Positions 18,139 to 25,946 of a stretch of 61,566 nt of DNA are shown here, in pieces; within the stretch, counting starts at the first letter, position 1; every line of letters begins with the position of its first letter. This DNA is from Paludibacterium purpuratum (GTDB lineage Bacteria; Pseudomonadota; Gammaproteobacteria; Burkholderiales; Chromobacteriaceae): assembly GCF_004363805.1 (NCBI RefSeq), contig NZ_SNZP01000019.1, forward strand, positions 1 through 61,566, read 5' to 3'. The notes under the pieces were generated by a model, which saw nothing but the letters and a program-made list of their open reading frames with translations, searched no databases and was not told the DNA's origin. A program made the position numbers and the translations under genes.

Positions 18139-19140
18139 CTATACGGAGCGGGGCGGCGCGGAGGAGGCCCGTACCAACAGTTCGGGTTGCAAGGCGATTT
18201 TGCAGGGGGCGGTGCGATCGTGATGCAGCCGCTCGAACAGCAGTTCGGTCGCTACTTCCCCGATCAATTGCTTGGGTTGTGCGACCGTGGTGAGCGGCGG
18301 GCTCATGAAGGCTGCCAGCTCGATGTCGTCGAAGCCGACGACCGACAAATCGTCGGGCACCGAGAGCCCCGCCTTGTGGGCTGCACACAGCGCACCGATC
18401 GCCATCAGGTCGTTGCAGGCGAAGATAGCGTGCGGGCGGTTGGATGCCTGCAGCAAATGGCAGGTGACATCGTGGCCGCCTTGGCTTGTGAAGTCGCCGA
18501 GTAGCAGCGTGTCGTCCGCCAAGCCCGCCTCGGTAAGCGCCTCGCGCCAGCCCGCGATGCGCAGTCGGCTAGGGGCGAGGTGTTCTGGACCGGAGATGCA
18601 GGCGATGTGGCGGTGCCCCAGCTCGATAAGGTGCCGGGTTGCCAAGTAGGCGCCCATGCGATGGTCGGTGGTGACCGTGTCGCACTCGAGCGACTTCCAC
18701 TGGCGGTCGACCAATACCAGCGGCACCTTCAGGGTGGCCAGCAGGCCGGGCAGATCGGGGCTGTCGCCCGAGGACATGACGATCAACCCATCGACACGCT
18801 TCTCCATCAGCACCCGCAGATAGACGCTCTGCTTGACCGGGTCGTCGTCGGAGTTGCATAGCACCACGTTGTAACCGGCGCTGTAGCAACGATCCTCGAT
18901 GCTGCGGATCAACTCGGCGAAGTAGGGGTTGCTGTTGTTGGGCAGCATGATGCCCAGCGTGCGTGTGACGTTGTGCTTTAGGCTTCGCGCCACGGCGCTT
19001 GGCACGTAGGCAAGCTCGCGCATGGCATCCTCGATGCGCGTCTTGACGTCTTCGCTGACGTAGCGTGTGCGGTTGAGTACGTGCGACACGCTACTGACCG
19101 AAACCCCGGCGCGCTGGGCTACCTGTTTCATCGTTGCCAT
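18139..19140 (-). CDS. rbsR: LacI-family ribose operon repressor
   Basis: A 333-residue LacI/GalR regulator. The N-terminal helix-turn-helix is TMKQVAQRAGVSVSSVSHVL with the hinge LAYVPSAVARSLK. The C-terminal periplasmic-binding-protein fold binds effector (LPNNSNPYFAEL, VVGFDDIELA). It is encoded inside the operon it should control. The likely target is the perfect 20-bp palindrome at 22705-22724 overlapping the rbsB transcription start. In E. coli ribose releases RbsR; the same is inferred here. Confidence 0.92.
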   Translation of the reverse strand: MATMKQVAQRAGVSVSSVSHVLNRTRYVSEDVKTRIEDAMRELAYVPSAVARSLKHNVTRTLGIMLPNNSNPYFAELIRSIEDRCYSAGYNVVLCNSDDDPVKQSVYLRVLMEKRVDGLIVMSSGDSPDLPGLLATLKVPLVLVDRQWKSLECDTVTTDHRMGAYLATRHLIELGHRHIACISGPEHLAPSRLRIAGWREALTEAGLADDTLLLGDFTSQGGHDVTCHLLQASNRPHAIFACNDLMAIGALCAAHKAGLSVPDDLSVVGFDDIELAAFMSPPLTTVAQPKQLIGEVATELLFERLHHDRTAPCKIALQPELLVRASSAPPRSV

Positions 19141-19143
19141 TGT

Positions 19144-20121
19144 TTATCCTGCCTGACGTCCCTGTTTGCGCAGGTCGCGATATTTATCCAGCATCACGGC
19201 GGCGATAATGACCAGCCCGGTGATGATGCGCTTGGTCGGGTCGGAGGCGCCGATCTGCGCCATGCCGGCTTCCAGTACGGCGATGATCAACACCCCGAAG
19301 AAGGTACTGATGACCGATCCCCGTCCACCCATGAGGCTGGTGCCGCCAATGACCACGGCGGCGATCACCTGCAGCTCCATGCCGATCCCGGTGTTGGGGT
19401 CGGCGGCTTCAAGGCGCGAAGTCTGCATCAAACCGGCCACGCTCGCCAATAGGCCGATCAGTGTGAACACCGCCACCTTGATCGGGCGCGGGTCGACGCC
19501 GGCGAGCCGCATGGCTTCCTCATTGGTGCCGATACCGATCATGTAGCGGCCGAATACGCTGCGCGTCAGTACCAGTTGACCGATGACGATAACGGCCAAC
19601 GCAATGACGAATGCCGGCGAAATGCCGCCGATCAGGTTGGAGCTCAGCCAGTCGACGTCGCTGCCGATGTACTGAGTGCGCGAGTCGGTGACCACATAGG
19701 CCGCGCCGCGGGCGATTTCCAGCATGCCGAGCGAGACGATGAACGACGGTAATTGCCATTGCACCGAGACGAAGCCGGTCAGGAAACCGCAAGCCGCACC
19801 GCTAACAAGCCCGAGCAGCAGCGCCGGTGCCAGGCCCCAGCCCCAGCGCAGCATGGCCAGCGAACACAAGGCACTCGACAAGGCCATAACCGAGCCGACC
19901 GACAGATCGATGCCGGCGATGATCAGCACATAGGTCATGCCGACTGCCAGTACCGTCAGTGCCGGGATGTCGTTGGCGATGGTGATGAAGGTGTTGGCGG
20001 AGAGGAAGTATTCGCTCATCGAGCCGAAGAACAGCACCATGGCCAACAGGGCGATCGCCAGGCCGATATAGGTGCCGGCGACGCCGGTGTACCAGCGTCG
20101 GGAAGGGGTGTGTGTCGTCAT
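19144..20121 (-). CDS. rbsC: Ribose ABC transporter permease
   Basis: A 325-residue polytopic inner-membrane protein of the BPD_transp_2 family with about 8-10 hydrophobic helices. Typical segments are LTVLAVGMTYVLIIAGIDLSVG and VIGGTSLMGGRGSVISTFFG. The ATG at 20121 overlaps the rbsA stop by four bases; a longer reading frame upstream lies inside rbsA and is not used. It forms the channel for ribose with RbsA and RbsB. Confidence 0.94.
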   Translation of the reverse strand: MTTHTPSRRWYTGVAGTYIGLAIALLAMVLFFGSMSEYFLSANTFITIANDIPALTVLAVGMTYVLIIAGIDLSVGSVMALSSALCSLAMLRWGWGLAPALLLGLVSGAACGFLTGFVSVQWQLPSFIVSLGMLEIARGAAYVVTDSRTQYIGSDVDWLSSNLIGGISPAFVIALAVIVIGQLVLTRSVFGRYMIGIGTNEEAMRLAGVDPRPIKVAVFTLIGLLASVAGLMQTSRLEAADPNTGIGMELQVIAAVVIGGTSLMGGRGSVISTFFGVLIIAVLEAGMAQIGASDPTKRIITGLVIIAAVMLDKYRDLRKQGRQAG

Positions 20122-21653
20122 GATTGTCCTTGATTTGCTTCTTGGGGCCGGGTGCTGTAGCCGCTGAAGGCCGCCTCCAATAGCGTTTGCTGATCCCATT
20201 GGCCACGCTGGTAACTGCCTGCTAAGCAGCCGGCGCTCATCACGCCGATACGGTCGCAGATCTCCATCAACTCGCGCAGATCGCTCGAGACGACCAGCAA
20301 CGCCTTGCCGGCGTCCGCCATCGCGCGCATCTGGGTATAGATGTCGGCACGGGCGCCAATGTCGACGCCGCGCGTTGGCTCGTCCAACAGCAGGATGTCG
20401 CAGTCGCGCAGCATCCAGCGGGCGAACACGACTTTCTGTTGATTGCCGCCGGACAGCTCGCGTGCGGCTTGTTCGGACGAGTGACAGCGGATACCGAGCA
20501 ATTGGACGTATTCGCCAGACGACTGACGCTCCGCGGTCAAATTCAGCCAGCCGCGACGTGCGAAACGACCTAGCCGCGCCAGTGTGGTGTTGAGGGTGAT
20601 CGATTTGTCGAGCAGCAGTCCCTGCGATTTACGGTCTTCCGGGATCAGGCCGATGCCCTGGCGCACTGCGCTCATCGGCGAATCGATGCGAGCGGGCTGC
20701 GGGTTGCCGTTGAGGAATATATTGCCTCGATCCTTGCGGTCGGCGCCGAAGATCAGCCGCAACAACTCGGTACGGCCCGAGCCGACCAGGCCGGCGATAC
20801 CGTAGATTTCGCCGGGTTGCACGCTGAGGCTGACGTCCTGCACTTGCGTGCCGCGTCCCAGACCCTCCAGTCGCAGCATCGGCGTGGCTGCCGGTCGCGG
20901 AGGCCGCGCTTCGCTTTCCGCGACGTCGTGACCGACCATCAGCCGTACGATCTCCTCTTGCGTCATTGACGACATCGGGTGAGTCGCGACATGGCGGCCA
21001 TCGCGCAAGACCGTGACGCGATCGGCGATCTGTTCAACCTCGTCGAGGCGATGGGAAATATAAACGATGCTGACGCCCTCGGCTTTCAGTCGCGCCATCT
21101 GGCGGAACAGATGGTCGATTTCGTGCCGCGTCAGCATGGCGGTCGGCTCGTCCAGAATCAGCAGGCGGCAGGGGCCGAGTAGACTGCGGGCAATTTCCAC
21201 CATCTGCTGGTGGCCAATGCCGAGCTCGCCGACCAACTGGTGCGGGTCGATCCGATCCAGACCGATGGCCTTCATATGGGCGGCCGCTTGTTCGAACAGC
21301 GAATGGCGACGGATAAAGCCGCCGCGTTGCGGTAGCTGGCCGAGAAACAGGTTTTCCGCCACGGTTAGCGTCGGTACCAGGCTGAGTTCTTGCATCACCA
21401 TGCGGATGCCGAGCGCTTCGGCATGGCTACGCGAAGTCGGCGCATAGGGGGTGTCGCCCAGCAGCATTTCGCCTTGCGAGGCTGGAATCAGCCCGGCGAC
21501 GATCTTGGATAGCGTGCTCTTTCCTGCGCCGTTCTCGCCGGTCAGCGCCAGGGTTTCGCCGGGATACAGCGCCAGATCGATATCCGATAGCACCGGCGTG
21601 GCATAGGTCTTGCCTATGCCGCGTAAGCGCAGGATCGGTGCTTGAACACTCAT
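20118..21653 (-). CDS. rbsA: Ribose ABC transporter ATP-binding protein (double ATPase)
   Basis: A 511-residue protein with two fused ABC modules. The first has Walker A GENGAGKSTLSK near residue 40 and Walker B LLILDEPTAML near 163. The second has a degenerate P-loop (GLVGSGRTELL), the signature LSGGNQQKV near residue 400 and DILLLDEPTRGVDIGA. This arrangement is standard for sugar importers such as RbsA, XylG and MglA. Cytoplasmic energy subunit for RbsC, located between rbsB and rbsC. Confidence 0.95.
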   Translation of the reverse strand: MSVQAPILRLRGIGKTYATPVLSDIDLALYPGETLALTGENGAGKSTLSKIVAGLIPASQGEMLLGDTPYAPTSRSHAEALGIRMVMQELSLVPTLTVAENLFLGQLPQRGGFIRRHSLFEQAAAHMKAIGLDRIDPHQLVGELGIGHQQMVEIARSLLGPCRLLILDEPTAMLTRHEIDHLFRQMARLKAEGVSIVYISHRLDEVEQIADRVTVLRDGRHVATHPMSSMTQEEIVRLMVGHDVAESEARPPRPAATPMLRLEGLGRGTQVQDVSLSVQPGEIYGIAGLVGSGRTELLRLIFGADRKDRGNIFLNGNPQPARIDSPMSAVRQGIGLIPEDRKSQGLLLDKSITLNTTLARLGRFARRGWLNLTAERQSSGEYVQLLGIRCHSSEQAARELSGGNQQKVVFARWMLRDCDILLLDEPTRGVDIGARADIYTQMRAMADAGKALLVVSSDLRELMEICDRIGVMSAGCLAGSYQRGQWDQQTLLEAAFSGYSTRPQEANQGQS

Positions 21654-21670
21654 GCAGCGTCTCCATGTGG

Positions 21671-21695
21671 CCGCCGGCCGCGAGACGGCCGGCGG
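21671..21695 (-). other. Intercistronic hairpin between rbsB and rbsA
   Basis: A perfect 10-bp stem CCGCCGGCCG / CGGCCGGCGG with a 5-base loop lies in the 57-base gap. There is no U-run, so it is probably not a terminator. Such hairpins often protect the upstream mRNA segment and raise binding-protein yield over the membrane components. That role is inferred. Confidence 0.6.
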
Positions 21696-21710
21696 ATGCG
21701 CATTGAACGC

Positions 21711-22652
21711 TTAGCGCGTTACCAGCGTAATCGGCGTTTCGTAAACGGCCGGCAGTTGGCTTTGCGGCGTCTTGGCCTTGATCGCCTTCAGTGCCAGTTC
21801 GATGCCAAACACCGCTTGCTTGGCTGCGTATTGGTCGACGGTGCCGAGCACGCGGCCGTCAGCCAGCATCGGCTTGATGGCGGCGATATTGTCGTAGCCG
21901 ACGACCTTGACCTTGCCAGCCATGCCGGCGGTCTTGATGGCGGCGACGGCGCCAAGCGCCATGTTGTCGTTGCCGCACAGCAGCGCCTTCATATCCGGAT
22001 GTTCGCGCAGCATGGCGGACGCCACGGTGTTGCCCTTGTCGATTTCCCAGTCGCCGGACTGTACGCCGACAACAGTGACGCCCTTAGCCTTCATGGCATC
22101 TTGGAAGCCGGCAGTGCGCTGTTGTGCATTGGTGGTGGTGGACACGCCTTCCAAGATGCCAACCTTGTCACCGCCCTTGAGTTGACGGGCCAGGTAGTCG
22201 CCGACCAGGCGGGCGCCCTTACGGTTGTCCGGGCCGACGAACGGTACGTTGAGACCCTTGCTCTTCAGCGTGGCGGGGTCGAGGCGGTTGTCGATATTGA
22301 CGACCAGGATCCCTGCATCGACGGCCTTTTTGACCACCGGCACCAGCGCCTTGGAGTCGGCCGGCGCCAACACGATCGCATTGGCATGCTCGACGATCAT
22401 CTGTTCGACGATGCGGATTTGGTTGGCGGTGTCGGTTTCATCCTTGATGCCGTTGGCGATCAAGGTGTATTGGCCGGCGTGCTGTTTCTGATGTGCCTTG
22501 GCGCCGTCTTCCATGGTGCGGAAGAACTCATTGGCCAGCGACTTCATGACCAGGGCCACCTTGGGCTTCTCGGCGGCGGAGGCGTACTGCATCGGGATGG
22601 CGGCCATGACGAGCATCATGGTCAGGGACTTGAAGAGACGACCGGATTTCAT
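21711..22652 (-). CDS. rbsB: D-ribose periplasmic binding protein
   Basis: A 313-residue secreted protein from the ATG at 22652, which is preceded by GGAG; upstream in-frame ATGs are less well placed. A signal peptide (KSLTMMLVMAAIPMQYASA) precedes a Peripla_BP_4 domain (PKVALVMKSLANEFFRTM, VNIDNRLDP, ALLCGNDNMALGA). It captures ribose or a related pentose and delivers it to RbsCA. First gene of the rbsBACRKD operon, with a promoter and operator just upstream. Confidence 0.94.
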   Translation of the reverse strand: MKSGRLFKSLTMMLVMAAIPMQYASAAEKPKVALVMKSLANEFFRTMEDGAKAHQKQHAGQYTLIANGIKDETDTANQIRIVEQMIVEHANAIVLAPADSKALVPVVKKAVDAGILVVNIDNRLDPATLKSKGLNVPFVGPDNRKGARLVGDYLARQLKGGDKVGILEGVSTTTNAQQRTAGFQDAMKAKGVTVVGVQSGDWEIDKGNTVASAMLREHPDMKALLCGNDNMALGAVAAIKTAGMAGKVKVVGYDNIAAIKPMLADGRVLGTVDQYAAKQAVFGIELALKAIKAKTPQSQLPAVYETPITLVTR

Positions 22653-22704
22653 CGTGTTTTTCTCCATCGATAACGAGGTTGAAATGCGCTGTGTGATGTT
22701 GCGA

Positions 22705-22758
22705 AAACGATTGCGCAATCGTTTGCGGTATTCTTTGTCGCACGAACCAGTATGTCAA
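22705..22758 (-). promoter_or_regulatory. rbsB promoter with RbsR operator
   Basis: On the minus strand a perfect -35 TTGACA (22753-22758) is followed after 17 bases by a weak -10 AAGAAT (22730-22735), which places the start near 22723. A perfect 20-bp palindrome, AAACGATTGCGCAATCGTTT (22705-22724), covers that start. Its CG-containing inverted halves are typical of LacI-family operators. Repression by RbsR at the start site is inferred. Confidence 0.78.
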
Positions 22759-22771
22759 ACGCTATCGGAAG

Positions 22772-22794
22772 TAATTTCACTTTAAGTGAAATTA
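22772..22794. promoter_or_regulatory. 23-bp inverted repeat between rbsB and the divergent lipoprotein gene
   Basis: Two perfect 11-base arms (TAATTTCACTT / AAGTGAAATTA) flank a single central T at 22783. The centre lies about 60 bases upstream of the inferred rbsB start, a usual activator distance, and about 100 bases upstream of the divergent gene. The half-site order does not fit CRP. I infer an operator for an unidentified regulator that may serve both directions. Confidence 0.55.
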
Positions 22795-22884
22795 GTAGGG
22801 CAGCGGCGCGATCAATGAGGGGTCATTAAATTCATATGTAATATTGGTGTATAAATAGCAACAGAAACGATGGCGGAGAAAACA

Positions 22885-23823
22885 ATGCGACTAGGCATGG
22901 GGGGGCGGATGTTATGGCTGGCTGTGGCCGTGCTGTGCTTATCCGGCTGTCCCAGTGGCGAACGCAGCCGCCATACGGTGAGTGCGACGGTCCAGACGGT
23001 AGGGGAGACGCCGACAGTCGGACTGGCGATTTCCAATATCGGCAACCCATTTTTCAAAATACTCAAGCAAGGCGCGGAGCAAGGGGCTCGCGAGTGCGGT
23101 CTACGGCTGCAGGTTGTGGATGCACGCGACAATACCGAGACGCAACAAGCGGAAATCAAGGCGCTGATCGCTCAGAAGGTTCGTGTCTTGCTGGTCAATC
23201 CGACCGATTCGCAACGGCTTGTCGGTAGTGTCGCCGCCGCCAATCGGGCGGGCATCCCGGTGATTACCCTCGACCGCTCCGTCGACGCCGGCAATGTCGT
23301 CGCGCATATCTCTTCCGACAACATGGCCGGCGGTCGCATGGCCGGCGAATACATTAAGCATCGCCTGGGTGGCAAGGGACGGGTCGTCGAACTGCTCGGC
23401 GTGCGTGGGGCATCGTCGACCATCGAACGCGATCAAGGTTTTGCCATGGTGTTGAACGGGGCCAAAGGGCTGCATCTGCTGGCTCGCGAGTCGGCAAATT
23501 TCGACCGCGCCAAGGCCGAGGCGATGATGGCGAAAATCATTGCGCGATATGGCGAGATCGATGCGGTATTTGCGTTGAACGATGAAATGGCGCTTGGCGC
23601 CGAACGTGCGTTGCGAGCAGCAGGCCAGAACCGGACGCTAATCGTCGGTTTCGATGCCTCCGCCGAAGGGCTGGCGGCGATCCGTGCCGGCAAGATGGCC
23701 GCAACCATCGCCCAGCGCCCCGATCTGATCGGCCACCAGGCGGTGTTGGCGGCATGCCGCGTGTTGGATAAAGCGCCGGTGGAGACATACATCCCCATAC
23801 CGTTGGAGTTGGTCAATATTTGA
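22885..23823 (+). CDS. Ribose-type substrate-binding lipoprotein (Peripla_BP_4)
   Basis: A 312-residue protein from the ATG at 22885, preceded by GGAG six bases upstream. The N-terminus is a lipoprotein signal with lipobox LSGC (LWLAVAVLCLSGCPSG), followed by a linker and a sugar-binding Peripla_BP_4 domain (VGLAISNIGNPFFKIL, PVITLDRSVDAGNVVAHIS, AVFALNDEMALGA, GFDASAEGLAAI). It resembles RbsB but is membrane anchored and divergently transcribed. It may be a second receptor for RbsAC, or the sensory partner of a chemoreceptor or kinase located elsewhere. No kinase or permease is adjacent. Confidence 0.87.
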   Translation: MRLGMGGRMLWLAVAVLCLSGCPSGERSRHTVSATVQTVGETPTVGLAISNIGNPFFKILKQGAEQGARECGLRLQVVDARDNTETQQAEIKALIAQKVRVLLVNPTDSQRLVGSVAAANRAGIPVITLDRSVDAGNVVAHISSDNMAGGRMAGEYIKHRLGGKGRVVELLGVRGASSTIERDQGFAMVLNGAKGLHLLARESANFDRAKAEAMMAKIIARYGEIDAVFALNDEMALGAERALRAAGQNRTLIVGFDASAEGLAAIRAGKMAATIAQRPDLIGHQAVLAACRVLDKAPVETYIPIPLELVNI

Positions 23824-23916
23824 TATGACAGCGACTTGATTTAGCGCAAATATCAATGACGATCCTTCTTGCTACAGTGTTTTCGAGCTTTTAAAAACAC
23901 TTAGAGGATCGCGCGC

Positions 23917-24291
23917 ATGGCGTCGTTCAAGATCGGGATTATCGGGGCCGGAGAAACCGGCACCCCATTGCTGAAACAACTGTTGAATGCACCTTTTGTC
24001 GAAGTGGTCGGCGTTGCCGATCTGAATGCGGAAACGCAGGGTATGCAGCTGGCGAAATCGCGTGGCGTGCTGGTGACCCACAACGGGCTGGACATCGCCG
24101 AACTGGGTGCCAAGGTCGACATCATCATCGATATGACCGGCTCGCCCAAGGTGCGGGAAGACCTGCGTCGCTTTATGCAATTTTCCGGCAACACCCATAC
24201 GGTTATCGTACATGAGCGCGTGGCTTTGCTGATGTTGTCCCTGTGCACCGGCACGCTGGTCGAGCCGGTTCACGGCGAGCAGTCGTATTAG
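23917..24291 (+). CDS. Stand-alone Rossmann-fold NAD(P)-binding protein
   Basis: A 124-residue protein that starts with a dinucleotide-binding motif KIGIIGAGETGTPLLKQLL (residues 5-23), then VVGVADLNAE and a second half-fold VDIIIDMTGSPKV. It is only the N-terminal NAD-binding half of a dehydrogenase such as the homoserine or dihydrodipicolinate type; no catalytic domain follows. Similar short Rossmann domains occur fused to sensor proteins. I infer a regulatory or redox-sensing role rather than catalysis. It is followed by a strong terminator. Confidence 0.75.
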   Translation: MASFKIGIIGAGETGTPLLKQLLNAPFVEVVGVADLNAETQGMQLAKSRGVLVTHNGLDIAELGAKVDIIIDMTGSPKVREDLRRFMQFSGNTHTVIVHERVALLMLSLCTGTLVEPVHGEQSY

Positions 24292-24332
24292 CCATCAAAC
24301 GGCGGGCGCAGGGCCTGCCGCACACGAGGACT

Positions 24333-24360
24333 CCGGGAAGCTTGGCTTCCCGGTTTTTTT
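24333..24360 (+). terminator. Terminator after the Rossmann-fold gene
   Basis: An 8-bp stem CCGGGAAG / CTTCCCGG with a 5-base loop is followed by seven T residues. Confidence 0.9.
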
Positions 24361-24364
24361 GTGC

Positions 24365-24416
24365 AGGAGGTTGATGCGTTGCTTCGCGAACGCATCCTAC
24401 GCGAACGCACCCTCCT
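24365..24416. repeat. Compound inverted/direct repeat
   Basis: An outer pair AGGAGG / CCTCCT (24365-24370, 24411-24416) encloses an inner stem GATGCGTT / AACGCATC (24373-24380, 24389-24396). A direct repeat CGCGAACGCA occurs at 24385-24394 and 24400-24409. It sits just past the stop of the amidotransferase gene. It may be its 3' hairpin or a REP-like element. Confidence 0.45.
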
Positions 24417-25179
24417 ACCGTACTGGTATCCCGTCCTTGAACAGGATCAGTTGTCCGGGCGATAGCTGCGTCCAAATCTCGTTGTCGGTCAGCGGTAGCG
24501 TGGCGATCACCGCCACCCGGTCATGGGGGGTGGTGATCTGAGCGAAATCGACCGTTAGATCGTCATCGACCAAGTGCGCCTTGTTGAACGGCGACTGACG
24601 CAGGATGTAATACAGATTGGTCGAGCAATGCGCCGCCAGGAATGCGCCGTTGGACAACATGAAGTTGAACACGCCATGGCTGGCGATTTCCGCAGTCAAT
24701 CGCGCCAATGTCTCGAACAGCGCATCCTCGTCCGGCATCTCGTCCCAGCGCTGCCGTAGCGCCTCTAGAATCGCGCAGAAGGCGCGTTCCGAGTCCGTGT
24801 CGCCGACCGGCCGGTAATATTGTCCTGTTGCGGGCCGGTAGTCTTTCAGGTCGCCGTTGTGCGCGAAAATCCAGTAACGCCCCCATAATTCGCGCATGAA
24901 GGGGTGCGCGTTGGCCAGACGGACTTCCCCTTGCGTCGCTTTGCGGATATGGGCGATGACGTTCATCGACTTGAGCGGGTAGTCGCGCACCAACTTGGCC
25001 AGCGGCGAGTCGACCGACGGCCTATCGTCGATAAACAGCCGACAGCCTCTGTCCTCGAAAAAGGCGATGCCCCATCCGTCGGCGTGATGGTCGGTCAACC
25101 CGCCGCGGCGGTGGAAGCCCTCGAACGAGAACACGATGTCGGTGGGGGTGTTGCAGTTCATGCCCAATAACTGGCACAT
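24415..25179 (-). CDS. Class II glutamine amidotransferase (YafJ-like)
   Basis: A 254-residue Ntn-type amidotransferase. The start at 25179 is chosen because the family needs Met-Cys at the N-terminus, and this ATG gives MCQLLGMNCN with Cys2 as the nucleophile; the longer frame would bury it. Other family features are DHHADGWGIAFF near residue 30, NAHPFMRELWGRYWIFAHNGDL near 90-110, and DTDSERAFC near 130. YafJ-type proteins have only the glutaminase domain, and their physiological acceptor is not known. It stands alone, convergent with the Rossmann gene. Confidence 0.9.
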   Translation of the reverse strand: MCQLLGMNCNTPTDIVFSFEGFHRRGGLTDHHADGWGIAFFEDRGCRLFIDDRPSVDSPLAKLVRDYPLKSMNVIAHIRKATQGEVRLANAHPFMRELWGRYWIFAHNGDLKDYRPATGQYYRPVGDTDSERAFCAILEALRQRWDEMPDEDALFETLARLTAEIASHGVFNFMLSNGAFLAAHCSTNLYYILRQSPFNKAHLVDDDLTVDFAQITTPHDRVAVIATLPLTDNEIWTQLSPGQLILFKDGIPVR

Positions 25180-25349
25180 GGCGATGATCCTGTGTTGAAA
25201 ACGCGACGCAAACCTCATTCTTCCATGGAATGCCACTTACATGCCAGATGCTGAATGGGGCTATCATCGGCGTCGGTGCGAGACTACATTGACTTGAGAA
25301 TAGGCAACTTGCCCCCAATTTCCTTTTTTGTTTACGACGGACCAATGCC

Positions 25350-25946
25350 ATGACGACCATCGTGGTGGTACAGAAGGACGACCGGATCGCCATCGCCGCC
25401 GACAGTCAGACCACATTCGGCGACGACCATAAATTGCTGGCGGCCTATGACTGTTATCACAATAAGATTTTCCAACGGGCCGACAGCTACTTTGCGATCT
25501 CCGGCTCGGCGGCTCATGACCTGGTGCTGCAGTCGGCGCTCGACGGCCTGAAGAAGAAAAACTTCACCAGCCGCGCCGGCTTGTTCGATACCTTCCGCAA
25601 GCTGCATCCCAAACTCAAGGATCAGTTTTTCCTGCGGCCGGAAGAGGACGAGGAAGACCCCTACGAATCCAGTCAGATGATGGTGCTGGTGGCCAACGCC
25701 CACGGTATTTTCGGTGTCTATCCGATGCGTGAGGTCTATCAATTTTCCCGCTTCTGGGCCATCGGTTCCGGCCGCAAATTTGCCATGGGCGCGATGCAGG
25801 TCGCTTATGAACAGGATCTGGATGCCCGTGCCATTGCGGAAATCGGCGTGCGCGCCGGTTGCGAGTTCGATGTCAATTCGTCCATGCCGATGACGGTATA
25901 TACGCTGGACTGTATCAAGGATCAAAAAGAGCATGAGTCACACTGA
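25350..25946 (+). CDS. Proteasome/HslV-like Ntn hydrolase (candidate betaproteobacterial proteasome homologue, BPH)
   Basis: A 198-residue protein with the N-terminus MTTIVVVQKDDRIAIAADSQ, closely resembling HslV (MTTIVSVRR...). After removal of Met1 the new N-terminal threonine would be the nucleophile. An aspartate at position 17 of the mature chain matches proteasomal Asp17, and the lysine in HNKIF matches Lys33. YFAISGSAAHDLVL follows where HslV has its substrate-pocket GFAGGTADAF. No HslU ATPase is adjacent. Size, lineage and motifs fit the BPH family known from Betaproteobacteria. Its last 14 bases overlap the start of hslO. An HslV paralogue is the alternative. Confidence 0.8.
   Translation: MTTIVVVQKDDRIAIAADSQTTFGDDHKLLAAYDCYHNKIFQRADSYFAISGSAAHDLVLQSALDGLKKKNFTSRAGLFDTFRKLHPKLKDQFFLRPEEDEEDPYESSQMMVLVANAHGIFGVYPMREVYQFSRFWAIGSGRKFAMGAMQVAYEQDLDARAIAEIGVRAGCEFDVNSSMPMTVYTLDCIKDQKEHESH

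Noticed and set aside
22772-22794. CRP/Vfr site reading of the palindrome upstream of rbsB
   Set aside because: CRP sites read TGTGA-N6-TCACA. Here the order is inverted (TTCACT...AGTGAA) with a 1-base centre, so it does not fit.
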